DNA of 64,000 nucleotides from Hypholoma sublateritium FD-334 SS-4 (GCA_000827495.1 KN817520.1:946484-1010483), one strand, 5' to 3'; positions 50,744-63,730 are shown, numbered from the stretch's first letter. Program-made: numbers and translations. The notes: generated by a model not told the origin, from the letters alone.

Positions 50744-52569
50744 ATGGACATCGACAACGTCAAGACCGAGTCTCCAATCCGCGAGTTCCTCGCCGTCCTC
50801 CTCGCTGGCTTCGGTAACGAGTGCGCCCTCTCTTTCTCTCATCCATCCCAAATTCATCCTTCCTCAGTCTCGTCCCCCTCACAAGCGACTATGGCGATGA
50901 GCCCTGTCCAAAGGCTCTCCTACCAGTCGCCAACAAACCCCTCATAGAATACACCCTCGAATGGCTCGAGAAGTCGGGAATACAAGGTCCCTTTCTTTTC
51001 CCCGAGCCATGTTCTGCGCTAACATATCCCAGATGTTCTTCTGATCTGTCCGTCGCGCCATCGCTCGGCAATACACCATCACATCCACTCCGATATATCC
51101 TCATCTACCCTGCGAATCGACCTGCAGACATACGACGAATCGCATGATAGAAACTCTGGAACGTGTGATCTTCTTCGCCAATTTTCCGGCCGCATCCCCG
51201 AGGACTTCGTGATTGTGCCATGCGATTTCATACCCTCCCCATCCGTCCCGCTCAGTGCTCTGCTCAATAAATTCCGCGTCGACGCTCTCGCTGACGACTC
51301 TCTGGCCACATCTTTCTGGTTCACCTCGTCGACACCTGAAAAAGGCTCATTTATTGAAGAATGGGGCCCTCCTCCCGTCCCATTCCCAATCGTTTGGGAA
51401 CCTACAACCGGCACTCTTTTACATGTTGACACACCAGATGACGCCGATAAGAATTCGGACGAGATAGAGTTAAAAATGTCCATGCTGACACGGTATGTGC
51501 TAGTATCAGTCACTATTTACCTGCTCTGAGGACATCATTAGCTTTCCCTCCACCAAATTATCCTCGTCTCTGGACGATTCCCATGTCTATGTTTGCCGGA
51601 AGGCGGTTCTCGATCTGCTCCAACAAAAGCTACATTTTCTGTCTTTTCGAGAAGAATTCTTCCCCTGGTTATGCAAGGTTCAATATTCCCGTTCGAAAAG
51701 GGCAAAATACGCGCACAGTACGCACTAAATTCTCTGTTGTTTTCAACACATACTTACAATTGTTCTCAGCTCTGAACACAATAGAGGGATCAGCATCGCA
51801 ATCTCTTGCGTTGCAACATTCAAGTCTCCTCACGACGAGTCCGTTCATGGACGACGACCCCCCTTCACCCACGACGACTGGGTCGGAAATAAAGAACCTG
51901 AAAATAGGCATTGTCGTCCATAATCGGGCATTGGACCATCCTATGCGGATCAACACTCTTCAAAAATTCCAAGAAATCAACAAACGCGTGAGTTCCTTCT
52001 CTGTCCCATCGTAGGGTTCTATGAATTCAGGCAAACCAAAAATAGCTTCTATCTGGAACCACCTACAGCTTGCCAGTAGATCCCAAAGATCGGTCGCTAA
52101 TTGATCAAAGAGCCCAAATATCCACGGATTCCATAGTCGGCGAGTCCACCCAGATCTCGGAACGAACGACTATCAAGCGATCTGTCATTGGGCGGCATTG
52201 CACTATCGGTAAAATGGTGAGGATAACGGGGTGTGTTTTGTTGGATCATTGCGTCGTAGAAGATGGGTAAGGTGCTTTTCACAATCTTTCATTTCACCCA
52301 CTCATTCCTATGCCATTCAGTGTCAAGCTTGATAACTGTATTCTCGGGAAGTCGACCCAAGTGGGGCACAAAGCTGAATTAATTCGATGTGTGACTCAGG
52401 CAGGATACGAGGTAGCGAAAGGAGGTAAGCGATGTCATCTTTACAATTTTTTTTGTGCCGACATTTCATTACTGCAGATATCGTCAAGGGAGAAAGGCTC
52501 GAAGTCTCTGATTGGATGGCGGATCCGGACACACCTGTTCTACAGCATAAAGAGCTGCAACTTGATTAG
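50744..52569 (+). CDS. GCD1: Translation initiation factor eIF2B subunit gamma
   Basis: Multi-exon gene starting MDIDNVKTESPIREFLAVLL. The nucleotidyltransferase-like domain reads VPLTSDYGDEPCPKALLPVA, NKPLIEYTLEWLEKSGIQDV and FVIVPCDFIPSPSVPLSALL. The C-terminal left-handed beta-helix has hexapeptide-type repeats (ISTDSIVGESTQISERTTIK; HCTIGKMVRITGCVLLDHCV; VKLDNCILGKSTQVGHKAEL), ending DTPVLQHKELQLD. eIF2B-gamma pairs with epsilon in the GDP-GTP exchange factor of eIF2 and is a main point of translational control. Its 3' end is 105 bp from the eIF3c stop, convergent. Confidence 0.93.
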
Positions 52570-52673
52570 AGTGAACATTTCTGCGTCCCTTATATAGTAT
52601 ATATAATAAAACGATTCAATCGAAAGGATGCCATTATGCGTGGAAAAAAAAGATACCCTACGGAACGAATAAC

Positions 52674-55575
52674 CTATTGACCGCGCTGACCACCAGTGTG
52701 GCTGTTCATTTGGTTTCCAAGTCCTTGAGAGAAACGGGCGCCACGGCCTCGAGCTCCACCTGCATTATAAGATCAACATCTTTCAGAAACAGTATATTTA
52801 TGAATGACATACCTCGAGCACCACGAGTCCGTTCACCACGGCCGCGACGTTCTTGAATTTGTTCTCCTCGCTTCTCATTTTTGTTACCGTCGTTCCTCTC
52901 GCCCCATCCGCCAGTGCCACCCATTTTGATGTCCAGAGCCTTTTCGTTCTGATCAACCATGGCAGCGACCTTGTCGGCGATTACCTGAGCGAGTTGCTGA
53001 GACCGCGAAAGCTCGATCCTCTGGAAGACGATGACACCGCCGGATTGATCCAACGAAGCCGATAGCTCTTCGTTCCAAATCATCTTCGAGACTAGTGATG
53101 TCACAGTCTTCAGAGGGAGGGAGAATGTCCGTGACAAGAGAGACAAGGACAAGGTACTGTAATGGGGAGCGTAGGTGAACAGATATGTCCTCAGACCTTG
53201 TTCTTGGATGCGTCTACCCAGTAGATTAGCTACGTCAGCAAGATGTTGATATGCGAAAGACTTACTTGGCGAGCATTTCCTTCACGGATGCTGCTTCAGG
53301 CATTAAACTCCAGATCTTGATACTCTGGATGAGGTCACGACATTTTTCCCACTCTCCATCTTGAAGCGCCTTGCTTGCTTGCATGATGTGATCACGGGTA
53401 CTTTCCGGGGGTCCGGTGAATACTTGACGATCCGCGAAGTCAAGCAGACGGCGGAACGGCTTGGAAATGACCTTGCGCTTTTGCTCCTCGGATTCAATGC
53501 TTGCTAAGAGAGGTATCTCCACCAGCATACTAGACACCAGGAACGCAGCCTCCAGAAGCTCAGTGTTGATATGCATGTGGAAAGGAAGCTGCCTCTGTTT
53601 CTCTGCCTTTTCTTGCTCGGGAGTCATCACCTGGAATCGTTGCTGATGGACGCCTTGGGCCAGCAACTCTTTGACGCGTTGTGTGGTGAAGATTTCCTGT
53701 AGGGTTGCCTGGGCTTCCTTGATCAAGCCAGAGCGGAACGCGCAGAGTCCGAGTTGCACAACGGTGCGGTTGTACAATATCTGGGTAGCTACATCTGCTG
53801 AGTGGATAGACTCTTGAAGATGGGACATAAGTAACATGTCGCGTGCGGTGTGGAAGTCGTTTTGAAGAGCGTGATGATAGATGTGGCTCAGCATTGCTCG
53901 GGTCCTGAGAAGTGAGTTTCCAGATTTGTAGAGGTAAACGCAGAGAGCGTGAACCAAGGCGGAAGTGGAGCCTTGTGCAGTTAACGTCGTGAGAGGCTTC
54001 ACATCTGAGGTATCGACAGCAGCTTCCAGTGCTTGAACAACAGCATCAGGCTGTCAACATATTTAGTTAGGCAGAAATCGATCTGTTGAAACGCTACTAA
54101 CCTTCGAGTATATGTGCTCCAAGCGCCGCATGATAACACGTCCCAACGGGTCACTTTGTGACGTTTTCTCATAGAATGCCTGAGCGCGACAGATGGTACA
54201 ATAAAGAACCTTTTCGTCCTTCAACCGATCAACATACTCGGTTCCATGGGGGTCGATGTTTTGAAGGCTCCGTGTAAATTCGTCATCGAGGCGATCTATA
54301 AAACTGATGATGGAGCCGCGAATGCGGACAATTCCTTTCTCCGTAGCAGGGGAACGTTCAACTAATTCATCGTAATCCTCGGTCATTTCTTGGATAGAGT
54401 AGTTGGAATCTGCTGCGACGATGGAGACCAGCTGGTCTACTTCGCGTTGAGCTGACAACCAAAGTTCAGGAGGCATGTGCGTCGAAACTGATGAGTTATA
54501 GTCGAAACGAGAGGATATCAGGGCCAAGAGTACACGAATGCGTTGATAGGATGTAGCCGCGACGTCAACCAAAATTTCAAGGATGCGAATTTGTTCCGCG
54601 CGATCGGTGTTCTTGACGTTGGAGAGAAATGTCAGCAAGAGCAAATTTTGACGCTATCAAGGTTACCTTTTTGCCACGCGCTTCCTGAACTGCTTGCAAA
54701 TCTTTAAATATACTTTCAGATGTATATTGCTGGATTTTCCCGCCCTTTCCGACGGTGGTAAACTCGTCGACATCGTCTGTCGCACCCACCGCCGCAACGC
54801 GTGGACCCGACGCTGCAGCTGGAGTAGAATCTCGGGCAATAAGATTGAGGTACTCCCGCTCGAAAGCTTCCGGGTCCTAGGCTATGTGAGATCCTAATTG
54901 CGCACAGCTTGTTAAGGACTGACCTCTTGATACTTCTTGACTTCCGTTTCATTGTCTTTGACAGCCTTTTTGACTTTCTGTTTCATTGCCGTCAGAGCTT
55001 TCGCATTCGAGGCGTTCATTTTCTTTTTAGCTTCTTTCTCCTTCTGGAGGGTGGTGTTGACAGAGGTCTCAAGAGTGACCAGAGTTCGCACATAGAAAGC
55101 AGGGATCGGTTCCGAAAGGTTGTGTTGTCTTTGGATCATACGAACCAGTTTGTCGAACTCTATCGCAGAAAAATGTGTAAAGGAAGATTATGAAAGACTC
55201 ACTGTAGACGTACCATTCGAAATCGCCATCCAATCATTGATCTTCAAAGCATTCTCCATGACCTTGCCCGTGGCCTCCATCTCGTTCAATCTCTTAGCAA
55301 CAGCACTGAGAATGCGGATTTGGGGTTTATCTTCTTCGTTGCTGGCATTGCTTTCGGCATCATCTCCATTATCTGCGTCGCTGTCTTCTTCACTGTCCTC
55401 GTCCGAGTCTGAGCTGCTGGAATCAGAGCCTGCTGTGCGGAGGAAACGAGACATCGCAGGCTTCGCGGTTGTTGAAGGTTTTGCAGGTGCCTCATCCTCG
55501 CTGGACATGAGTTCATCTTCGGACTCAGAAGACTCAGAGTCGGAATCGCCGGCTTGTCTGAAGAATCGGGACATT
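52674..55575 (-). CDS. NIP1: Translation initiation factor eIF3 subunit c
   Basis: Starts [20 protein letters not shown], the conserved eIF3c opening, and repeats the theme with [20 protein letters not shown]. Core helices include [40 protein letters not shown] and [20 protein letters not shown]. The PCI domain ([40 protein letters not shown]) is near the end. The tail is Arg/Gly-rich ([20 protein letters not shown]) and stops [10 protein letters not shown]. eIF3c is a core scaffold of eIF3 that contacts eIF1 and eIF5 in the 43S complex. The acidic Ser-rich N-terminus suggests CK2 phosphorylation. Confidence 0.94.
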
Positions 55576-55728
55576 TTGGGGAGATATGGAAAAGAGCCTG
55601 TCGTTGCTGGATGATTGCTTTGCGCGTTACAGGTCACAAAATTTACAGTTCGCAGCACAGCCCGGTTTTATTATCTAATCATACTGCTAACTTATTTGAC
55701 TATTTAAATGGCAATTAAATGGTATCAT

Positions 55729-56674
55729 TTACGAGTTTCGTTGGTATTTCTCTGCGATGAAGCTATAAACAATTGTTCAGTGACCGTGCAGTCGATGTAA
55801 ACGATTCTCACCCTTCTCCACCCCACAATGTCAACAAGCCCAGAGAAACAGCAGACACAGTTCGTTTGTCCCAGGTCCTATTCCAATTTTGGAAGGATAT
55901 GTAGCCCACCGCTCCTAGAACAGCTGCATTGACTAACAAATAATACTTGAGTAAAGGAACTTAAAGCTTGATATATGCAGCATAGCTGATGTGACTCACC
56001 CAACCCGACAAACCCACCGAGTACGCCTGGTCGCAGGATCTGCTCACGGAGGCGTCGATATATCAAAGCTCCCTCTTTCTTAACCCTGCGCTCTTCTGCC
56101 TGCCCGTGGGGAGTCCTGCGGTATTTCTCATAAGCAAAGCTTTCGGCAGATACTAAAGCCACCGTAGCAGCAATAGCAGATGAGATGGCGACAGTATCGC
56201 GGCGGAGTTGTGGACGCAAGTAGAAAATACGCCCAACGGATGCTAACAAGCCTATATTCACTACGGGGCATGGGTATAATGAAACAGTTATAGTGGAAAA
56301 ATTTGAATGTACTTACCGAGTCCAATTAATCCGCCTGCAACTGCTGGATGGAAAAGGTAGTGTTTGGTGAGCTCAAAGAAAGCGGAATGCCCCGGACGCT
56401 CTTGTGATGGTTCTTGCCTCGAAGCCTTGTCGCCGCTGTAATTGTTATTGAAGTGGCGAGTTTCAGACGACGAGTCAAACTGAAAGTCGGCGACGGAAGG
56501 AGGGGTAGAGGATTGCAGCTGCTCCTTGAATTCTGGGGGGACGAGAGTCACCTTGGAGGTGTCATTAAGAATGGCGGAGTGATGAGGAGGAGTTGCGTTA
56601 AGGAGAGCAGGATCCGGGTGGGGTTGCTCCTCCAGAGGAGGGGCGTTGTTGGCGGCGACGGATGCGTAAGACAT
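55729..56674 (-). CDS. Membrane protein made of a duplicated ~60-residue module
   Basis: Four exons. The start is set at MSYASVAANNAPPLEEQPHP (56674); an upstream in-frame ATG at 56701 is possible. A ~110-residue disordered part precedes two copies of a membrane module: copy 1 runs from AVAGGLIGLVNIGLLASVGR to AESFAYEKYR, copy 2 from GVLGGFVGLVNAAVLGAVGY to GGEGFIAEKYQRNS. They are linked by a basic KKEGALIYRRLREQILRP. Each module has two hydrophobic segments around R.DT/KRTVSAVS. Introns interrupt both copies at the same GL|VN position in the same phase. The type is familiar from other basidiomycetes but I know no function; a mitochondrial or ER membrane role is possible. Confidence 0.8.
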
Positions 56675-56810
56675 TTGAATGTTTGCTGCAATGGAATTCA
56701 TCCAGTCCTCTTATGTAGCCTTCACTTCTGACGTCATTCATGGTTGTGACATCATGGGTATATTCATTATTTATCTATTATTTCCATAGGTTGTGCATAA
56801 TTAGTTATCC

Positions 56811-59800
56811 TCAGAATACCTCTTGAGAGTGTGGGCAGTCCGCCGCGACGTGTCCCGGGCTTTCGCAATCCTCGCAGATTACTTGTCCGCCGGCATCCTC
56901 CTTCAGCAAGCTGCAATTGAAGATATCGTGTCCTGGTCTTTCACAGATTTCACATACTTCTGGGGCTCGCAGGTTCTCCGAGTGTGCGCTGCTTACGCTT
57001 GATGCTGTACTCAGCCTATGACGGCTGGAGTCCGCTATACCGTCTGCCCCATTCTTTGACGATTTCTTATGCCTAGAAAGCTTATCTTTGAGCTTTTCAA
57101 CTTCTTGCTCTAGCTCGTCCTGTGATAATGAGTTGGATCAATGTCATGTAGTCAAGAAAAACACACTCACTTCTCGATATATCTGATATATAATTGTTAA
57201 TGCTTTGAGTTCTACTTATTGAACTGAACAAAGTGACATACTTTAGATTCGACCAATGCCTCTAATTCGCTTATCTCCTTGTTGAGCTAATAAGGTACAT
57301 CGTCAATTCTAGATGTTAGTAGAGAGTCAACGGACTTACATCATGCACCGAGCGAGCATGTTTCATTTCCATCTCGTTTAAGCGCTTGCGCATTTGATCC
57401 ATATCGCTCTGTAGATAGTATACATAGCGGTCAAGTGGCGAAAAAAACAAAAAAGAATGATATAACTGACCTCCAAACGCAGGGTCTGTTCCGTATCCAG
57501 AGATGTGCGCTCAGCCGATTTAACTGGGGAAGGAAGCATTTCTTTTGCCGCGCCACTCTCATGCAAACTGTTATCCAAGTTGTCTTCGAGAATGTGGACC
57601 TCCTACTATGCATCAAAAACTATTGTCATTGGTAAAAAATACTTAGTTCTTACTTGTCGAAGTTGTTCAGTTTCGGTCAAGAGGAGTTGATTCTCTGATT
57701 CCATGAGTTTGATTTGTTGTGTCAAAGCAACATTTTCCTTCTGTAGATCTTGGACAATGTGTCTGCTTATATGTCAGATTGGTCGTTATACATAAAAAAA
57801 GTTGCTATACTTGAGGCCTGCTACCTCCTCACGAGCCGTAGGTGAATCCGATTTTGAAGAAATTGATCGAGATTGATCAATTCCTGAAGTGGATACAGGT
57901 ACATCGCGGTTCGATTTTTTGCGCACGCTCTCGAGTTCAATCGTGCGCACATCAAGAACCTTGGTCAATTCAAATAGTTTTCCTTGAAGAACCATAACTT
58001 GCTCCCGTAGCTGTACGGTGTGAATTGAAGAATATTTTTTTTTAAAAAAAATCACGCACCTGATCATTGTCCTCATTGGCAGAGTTCAGCATTGCCTGCA
58101 ATTCGCTCGATGCGTTAGACGACATGGACACATTTCCGGCCAGAAGTACTTCATTTTCTGCGCGCATTTCCAAAACGATTGTTTCCAATCTGCTAATGTC
58201 CTGATGATATCTAGCTTTGTCAGCGGAGGCGCGTTTGGTGAAATTGGCCAGTTTCGAGGAGATGTCATCTTCGCTTGCGTCGTCGATCAATACGTCAAGA
58301 TTCTATAGTAGAATGAGAAATTTGTCATTCATTTGGCGTTGACTTACTGCTATTTCCGCTCTGAAGATTTCGATGTCGCCCCGCGCATTTTCGAGAGCTA
58401 CGGTGCTTTCTCGGAGAGCTTCTTCGATCTCGTCAATGCGGTTACGCGCGGCGGCCTCGGATTTCAGAAGTTGTTCCACTTCTCGTGTCTTAAAAGCAAG
58501 GTCGCGCTTTGTTTGCTCGTCTTCCAGACGTACACGGGAAATCTTATCCTGGTAGCTGGTGACATCCCTCTCTAGTGCGGCGCGCGTATCTTCAAGTTGC
58601 TCCTCAAGTTTGGCCGATTTCTTTTGCAAGTGTTGTACTTGATCACGCAGAGTTTCGTTGTCAATTTGGGTGGCAAACGAGCCGACATGCGTAGAGGATT
58701 GTTGAGCTTGACCTTCGCTTGTTACCGCATCCAAACTATTTTCGAGAGTCGAAATGCGATGCTCCAATTCGTAGCGCAAGTCGTTTGCAGCAGATAATCG
58801 TTCCTCGTATAGTGCAATTGTTTCCTGTATCATAAAAGGTCAGCGAACCGCTTTGCTTTCGAAACAGATGGTGTTGTAACGTACCTGTCCCGCAATACGA
58901 AGTTCGTCAATTTGTGCTCCAAGTTCTCTCCTGTCCTCTTCTACATTACTCTGAGCCTTTGCGAGATGTTGCTCAAGTTCTGTGATTTTGGATACATTTG
59001 CTTGATCTGTAATGTCTCTCTGTCCATTCAGAATGGCAAATTCGTTGATCCGCTCTTGAAGCACCTCGAGCTCAATGGAATGTTCGCGCGCAATTGCTTT
59101 GCGAGCGGCAACAGATTTCTCCACTTCCGTCGTAGATTGCTCTAGCTGAACCAGCAATGCTTTGTTGTCCGACTCCAGAGTTTCGATTTGGGCCGTTTGA
59201 GCGCGCATGCGAGATTCGAAGTCGGATAGTTTACTTTCCAGGGAAGAACACTTCTCGCGAGTTTTTCGATGCTCCACCCGTAAACATTCAAACTCATTTT
59301 CCACTGTCGGGCTCGACTCCGTTGCAACTTCGGCAGCACTTCGTAATCGCTCGTTCTCGTATTCCACTGCATCTAGACGCGATCGGAGTTGCTCAAGGAC
59401 GCTTAGATCGTCGTGTCCCGTTGACCTGGAAGAAGCAGAAGAACCCGGCCTTGATAACGAGTAGAGAGATCCACTGGTATAATTTTTAACTTGACCCGAA
59501 GTTCCATTTGTTTCGCTCATAGATCCAGGAGAATGGCTTTGGAGCGGTTTTGGGGAAGGGGGTGGCGGCATTGCGATACCGCTTGGAATACGGGCTCGCG
59601 GCGTATTCATAGACGGTCGACCTCGAAGCGATGGAAGGGATGGAGAAGCGGCGATATTGGAGGTACGTCCATTGAGAGCCTTGGGAGTCGTGAATGGAGA
59701 ACCTGAAGTTCGAGTGGGCGATGATAACGTGCGAGATAGCGTAGGACTAGAGCCGAAACTGTGATTTTTCCGAGTTGGACTATCTGCTCCGACTTCTCGG

Positions 59801-60867
59801 TCTCGTGAATTCAACTGTTGCGCAGTCATCGTCATATACTTGGATGCACGGGAGCCTTCAGTGATCTTTTCCGTAAGGATAGTCGTAGTTGGTTTGGAAG
59901 TCGGTGTTTTGAATGGTCTCGGGCGCAGACTTCCAATGGTATTAGGAGTAATTCGTCCATTTGATATCGCATTGGTTGAACGACTCCCTACAGATGGCGT
60001 AACTCTTCCGTTGGAGAAAGAGGTTGACGGTGTGCGTGAAGTAGATAAATTAGATGGTGTGGTTCTCCCGGAATTTGCTGGCGTTGATCTTCCGCCTCGC
60101 GAAGAGGCTACGGATGAGGGTCGCGGACCGACACCTGGCCCGACAGTAGGTGCCGATAGCTTCGTGGTTGCAACAAATACACCGCATTTATTAGGACATG
60201 AAAAATACTGCTTCCTATTGAGAAAAGATCAGCTTTATCCATGATTTTGAAAGGGTAATGATCGATGGTAAAGCAGTTGAAAGATGTAAGGAGATAGTAA
60301 CATGACTCACCCGCCCACTGTGCCGTCGTTCTTTCCCTTTCCAGCAAACCCGCCACTCAACTCCACTCCCGCCCATAAACCAGACTTACTTTCAATCTCC
60401 CCCACATATCGCAGAGTACCTTCGAAGCCAAGCGACTCTATCCTGACGTTTTCGCCAACGTCGAAGAACTTTGGGGCCTTAGTCATAATTTCTGACTGGC
60501 GGCTAGGGGGACGAGTGGAAATACGGGCAGATATTGGTGTCTTGGCTCGTTCTTGAATTTTGGTTGACGAAGTAGAGGCTGAAGATGAAGGACGCCCGGC
60601 AACGGAGCGACGTCCAGAGGACAACGAATGAGATATTGATTGGGGTGACAATGAAGTTGTGGATGAAATATTTGGAGGCACCATGCGATGCTGTGATGGG
60701 TCATTTGCTTTGATAGCATCTGCGAAGGCTTGTGAAATATCATCAGGAACAGCAGAATGATTCTGGTAAACGCTTGAGCTGGAACGCGAGCGTCCTGGGG
60801 TTGGAATGCTGCTAAGCCGCCCAGGACCTGGAATAGCAGACTGCCTCGGTCTCCCAGGTGTTGCCAT
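56811..60867 (-). CDS. CAP-Gly microtubule plus-end protein, CLIP-170 homologue
   Basis: Starts MATPGRPRQSAIPGPGRLSS. After a Ser/Pro-rich lead comes a CAP-Gly domain: VGENVRIESLGFEGTLRYVG, SKSGLWAGVELSGGFAGKGK, NDGTVGG and, after an intron, YFSCPNKCGVFV. A basic Ser/Thr/Pro-rich linker follows, then ~700 residues of coiled coil in several exons (from about 59450 to 57050). The C-terminus has two CCHC zinc knuckles: CEICERPGHDIFNC and CEDCESPGHVAADC. This is the full CLIP-170 layout. The protein should track growing microtubule ends and, through the knuckles, bind dynein/dynactin or its own CAP-Gly domain. Confidence 0.93.
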
Positions 60868-61168
60868 GCTGGAGTAAAGAAATTGTACGACAGAGACGAC
60901 AGGGGTCGCCGGTTACCGCCCGCGCATAAACAAACAGCGCGTTCAGACAGGTTCAGACAAGTCAGTTTAAGAACTCAGGGGAAGCCTCTCATAAACTGAA
61001 ATCTGATTCAACAATACACAGACTAGCATCACGTGAGCGACGGAGAACAGACCGAAAATTATCGCAAATGGTCGTCATGGGTGTACAGATGCAATAAATT
61101 CATAGGAAAGAATGTACCACATCGCAAATGTATGGTGAAACGAAAACAAGAGACCAATAAAACTCCGT

Positions 61169-61797
61169 CTAATTGCGCTTCTTCGACACACCAACAGTTT
61201 TTCCACGGCGACCTAAACAGACTTGAGACCCGTTGTTTGAAGGAAAAGTCTGTTTACTCACCTGTCGTCTTGGTGTGCTGTCCACGCACGCGCAGTCCCC
61301 AGTAATGCCTCAGACCACGATGAGCCCTAATCTTCTTCAATCGCTCCAAGTCATCACGAAGTTTCGAATCCACTCCGTTGGACAAAATCTGCGAATTCTT
61401 GCCGTCGACAATATCTTTTTGCCTGTTCAAGAACCACGTAGGAATCTTGAATTGGGTGGGGTTTTGGATGATGGTAACAAGGCGTTCTAGCTCATCGGAG
61501 TTGAGGTCACCAGCACTGTTGCCAATAAAAACATTAATTGGTTTGTAGAAATGGAGAACGGTTTTGAGGGAAATCACCGTTTGTTGAGATCGACATCAGC
61601 CTTCTTGCAAACCAAGTTCGAGTAGCGACGACCGACACCCTTGATTTCCGTCAGCGCGTACATGATTTTGCGCTTTCCGTCAACATTGGTGTTGAGCAGA
61701 CGGAGGATGTGCTGTAAAGTCGATTAGACTATGAGTTAACCAGAGAAAAAATACACACCTGGAATTGCTGATGGGCCTCAGGAACGACGAGAGACAT
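61169..61797 (-). CDS. RPS18: 40S ribosomal protein S18 (uS13)
   Basis: Four exons: [33 protein letters not shown] to [27 protein letters not shown] to RGQHTKT; and [14 protein letters not shown]. The block [20 protein letters not shown] is nearly invariant across eukaryotes. The protein sits in the head of the 40S subunit and contacts tRNA and the large subunit. A further intron in the 5' UTR is likely (gtacgttt near 61962 to cag before gttcaaactc), as is common in highly expressed ribosomal genes. Confidence 0.97.
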
Positions 61798-62789
61798 GAT
61801 GGGCAAGAGTTTGAACCTGCAAGTGTATGTATCAGTGTCGGCTGGCTAACGTTATCCAGCTTCAATCCATCCATCCACCCCTAATCCGGCCGCAATTCTC
61901 TCGGGATTTGATTGATCGTCGCAGTCTGCTGGAACCTGCGGGCTAGTCGAGAGTAAACGTACCTTTTGACGTCGTTCGGTCACTGTGCGCGTTGTCGAGG
62001 GTTGGCTGGACGTCGGTGATCGCACCGAGGCTTTTATTTACAGTTATTTGCAGATTGTGGCAGCGCATTATGATATCATTGCTTACTTTACACCGCTTTC
62101 GGTTCTCCCTTCAATAGGCCGGGTATCCAAAAGAGGAAATGAGAGAGTTCAATCCCCGCAGCATGTAATCTTTTTTATTTATTGTCATACAGTACAATTT
62201 CCTTGCTTTATTGATGATTTGCCTGCTGAGACTGCAGAGTCACAGTCATGGTAAGGGATCATTCAGGCTGCAGAATATCCTCAAATATAATCATTACTAC
62301 CACCCAGACCTTCAGCTTTGAGATTATGTTAAATTCCACAAACAGGTTTGGTAAATTTTTGCACCACAGTATTCAATGCCATGATAAAGTTGTAAGAAAT
62401 ATGCAAATCTACAAGGGCGCATATCTATCCTGAGTCTAAACTCTGCACTTTGTCCAACCTACCTGCATGCAATGTGCATGTTCAGTTAAATCCTTGCATC
62501 AAGATTCTGACCATAATTTTGAGTATTTGTCTTAGAAGCAGCTTAGTTTAATGCATGAAATTTTCCAGGCTTCATGGAATCAGGCTCTGTGGACTGCAAA
62601 CAATAATATCATTGCATGATGTACTAATATTACATGAAGTGAGTTGGAGACAGATTATTTATTTATCTTGTTGATTCCATATGATTTTAATGGCATAGAA
62701 AGTAAAATAGACAAGAACTGAAGGTATTCATATTTTTTGAAGAGTACAACAAGCAGTGAGTCTACCAGATGGGAGCCTAAGATGTGGTC

Positions 62790-62863
62790 ATGGCAGATAA
62801 CATGGCAGGTAACATGCGTGGGAAAGTGCACATGACCATGTTATCTGCCATGGCAGATAACAT
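62790..62863. repeat. Triple ATGGCAGATAACAT repeat forming a perfect palindrome
   Basis: The 14-mer atggcagataacat occurs forward at 62790-62803, inverted at 62838-62851 and forward again at 62850-62863. The last two form a perfect 26-bp palindrome (62838-62863). The first and second can also pair across a 34-nt loop. Confidence 0.85.
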
Positions 62864-63591
62864 ACCCAGCTTATTGATGGGTAAGCCCCATCAGCAAGTT
62901 AGCAATTTACTCTTTCACTTTTCAGGCCTTTTCAGCTTTTTCCAGGTTTAGTAAAAAGTCATAAGCTAATAAGTCAAAAAGCGGACCACAGCTGCCTTAA
63001 TCAGTACTACCACTCGTTTACGAGTGAGGGCATGTGAGGAAAATGAAGCCTAGTTATTTACGCAACCGACTTTAGGGTTAGTTCGCTAGTATATTCCATC
63101 AATGATATGTGTTGCCACGGCTACAGGCTTGCCCTAAAGATATTTCCCTATATAATGACCACCGATTTTNATTTCATTTCCTTACTATTTGGTAGTCGTA
63201 TGAGAATTGGGGTAATTTACTCAATATAATTTCAGCTTTTTTCAGCTTTTTCGCTTTTTATCTCCCGTAACTGATTTAAAATATTTGGTAACTTTTTTGT
63301 TTAAAACACCTGGCTTTTTGCATATGCGTTTTTCGCGCTTTTTTTCACTTTTTTAGCTTGTATAACCGGAAAAAAGCTATTGGTTAAACTTCTGATGCCC
63401 ACTTTCAGCCAACTTTCAGTAAGCTTTCAGAGCACTAGTCTCCAGGGAGACTATATTAAATTTGATTATTTAACTATTTAAATCTAATGACCATGTCACT
63501 GCAAGATACTCAGCTTGTCCCCAGCAACTCCCCAGCTGCCCAAGATTCAGAGTAGGTTTACCCATTGTCAACTCATTGTTGGGCTGGGTGA

Positions 63592-63623
63592 GTTATCTGC
63601 CCAGAGTTAGCTGGGCAGATAAC
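63592..63623. repeat. Perfect inverted repeat, 13-bp arms, 6-bp loop
   Basis: Arms gttatctgcccag and ctgggcagataac surround agttag. The arm shares GGCAGATAAC with the palindrome 0.7 kb to the left. Confidence 0.85.
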
Positions 63624-63654
63624 TTTGGGAGGCCCCGGGAAGCTCACCTAAGGG

Positions 63655-63730
63655 TTTGTCTGAAATTTGCATATTTGAGAGCCCAAAAACGATGATTTCC
63701 TTGTCCGAAATTGCATATTTGACAGCCCCG
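63655..63730 (+). repeat. Imperfect direct repeat, about 27 bp, two copies
   Basis: tgtctgaaatttgcatattt gagagcc (left copy) and tgtccgaaattgcatattt gacagcc (right copy) differ at three or so positions and lie about 47 bp apart start to start. Confidence 0.6.
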
